A DNA stretch of 5,413 bases from Bacteroidota bacterium (lineage in GTDB: Bacteria > Bacteroidota > Bacteroidia > Chitinophagales > Chitinophagaceae). Below the pieces are notes generated by a model, which worked only from the letters and a program-made list of their open reading frames with translations, did no database searches and was not told where the DNA came from. This document shows positions 5,382-5,413 of this stretch, in pieces. The stretch spans positions 1 to 5,413 of the forward strand of contig JANYAL010000266.1 in NCBI GenBank assembly GCA_025361325.1, in the 5' to 3' direction. Each line of letters starts with the position of its first letter. Position 1 is the stretch's first letter. The translations under genes were made by a program, and so were the position numbers.

Positions 5382-5413
5382 GAAGGTTAAGGAAGCCTAA
5401 GAAAACGACTCTA

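Noticed and set aside
5387..5400. Hairpin TTA(A)GG-AAG-CCTAA after the lipoprotein gene as a terminator
   Set aside because: The stem is only 5 bp with a bulge and no T-tract follows before the window ends.

Overview
The window looks like ordinary chromosomal sequence from a member of the Bacteroidota, most likely near the Chitinophagaceae. This is inferred from three things. None of the six supported genes has a Shine-Dalgarno sequence before its start. Several upstream regions carry matches to the Bacteroidota promoter pattern (TTTG or TTG, about 20 nt, then TAnnTTTG). The protein families (HTH_34-type regulator paired with a six-helix membrane protein, periplasmic penicillin-acylase-family enzyme, gamma carbonic anhydrase, small GCPxNGRNVGAEK lipoprotein) are typical of that group. 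No RNA gene, insertion sequence, CRISPR array, phage gene or recent-transfer signature was seen.

Layout. On the minus strand at the left, a six-helix membrane protein (957 to 328) is followed after 15 bp by a small winged-helix regulator (312 to 13), forming a likely two-gene operon. A 238-bp divergent intergenic region (958-1195) holds a candidate promoter for each direction, with a 17-bp inverted repeat and a second weaker inverted repeat between them. To the right, on the plus strand, is a secreted N-terminal-nucleophile acylase of the penicillin/AHL acylase family (1196-3250). It meets a convergent class III PLP-dependent aminotransferase (4458 to 3274) with only 23 bp between their stop codons. 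A second divergent region (4459-4601) separates the aminotransferase from a gamma-class carbonic anhydrase-like protein (4602-5117). After 54 bp comes a small predicted lipoprotein (5172-5381). The last 32 bases hold nothing that can be supported.

How the parts may work together. The only relationship well supported by layout is the membrane protein/regulator operon. The divergent acylase and the dyads between the promoters make joint control of the acylase and the operon plausible, but unproven. The aminotransferase, carbonic anhydrase and lipoprotein look like independent housekeeping or accessory genes. There is no clear sign of a new multi-gene system. The points most worth a second look are the acylase's PvdQ-like active site, the inverted repeat between the divergent promoters, the aminotransferase's lost substrate-carboxylate arginine, and the uncharacterised small lipoprotein.
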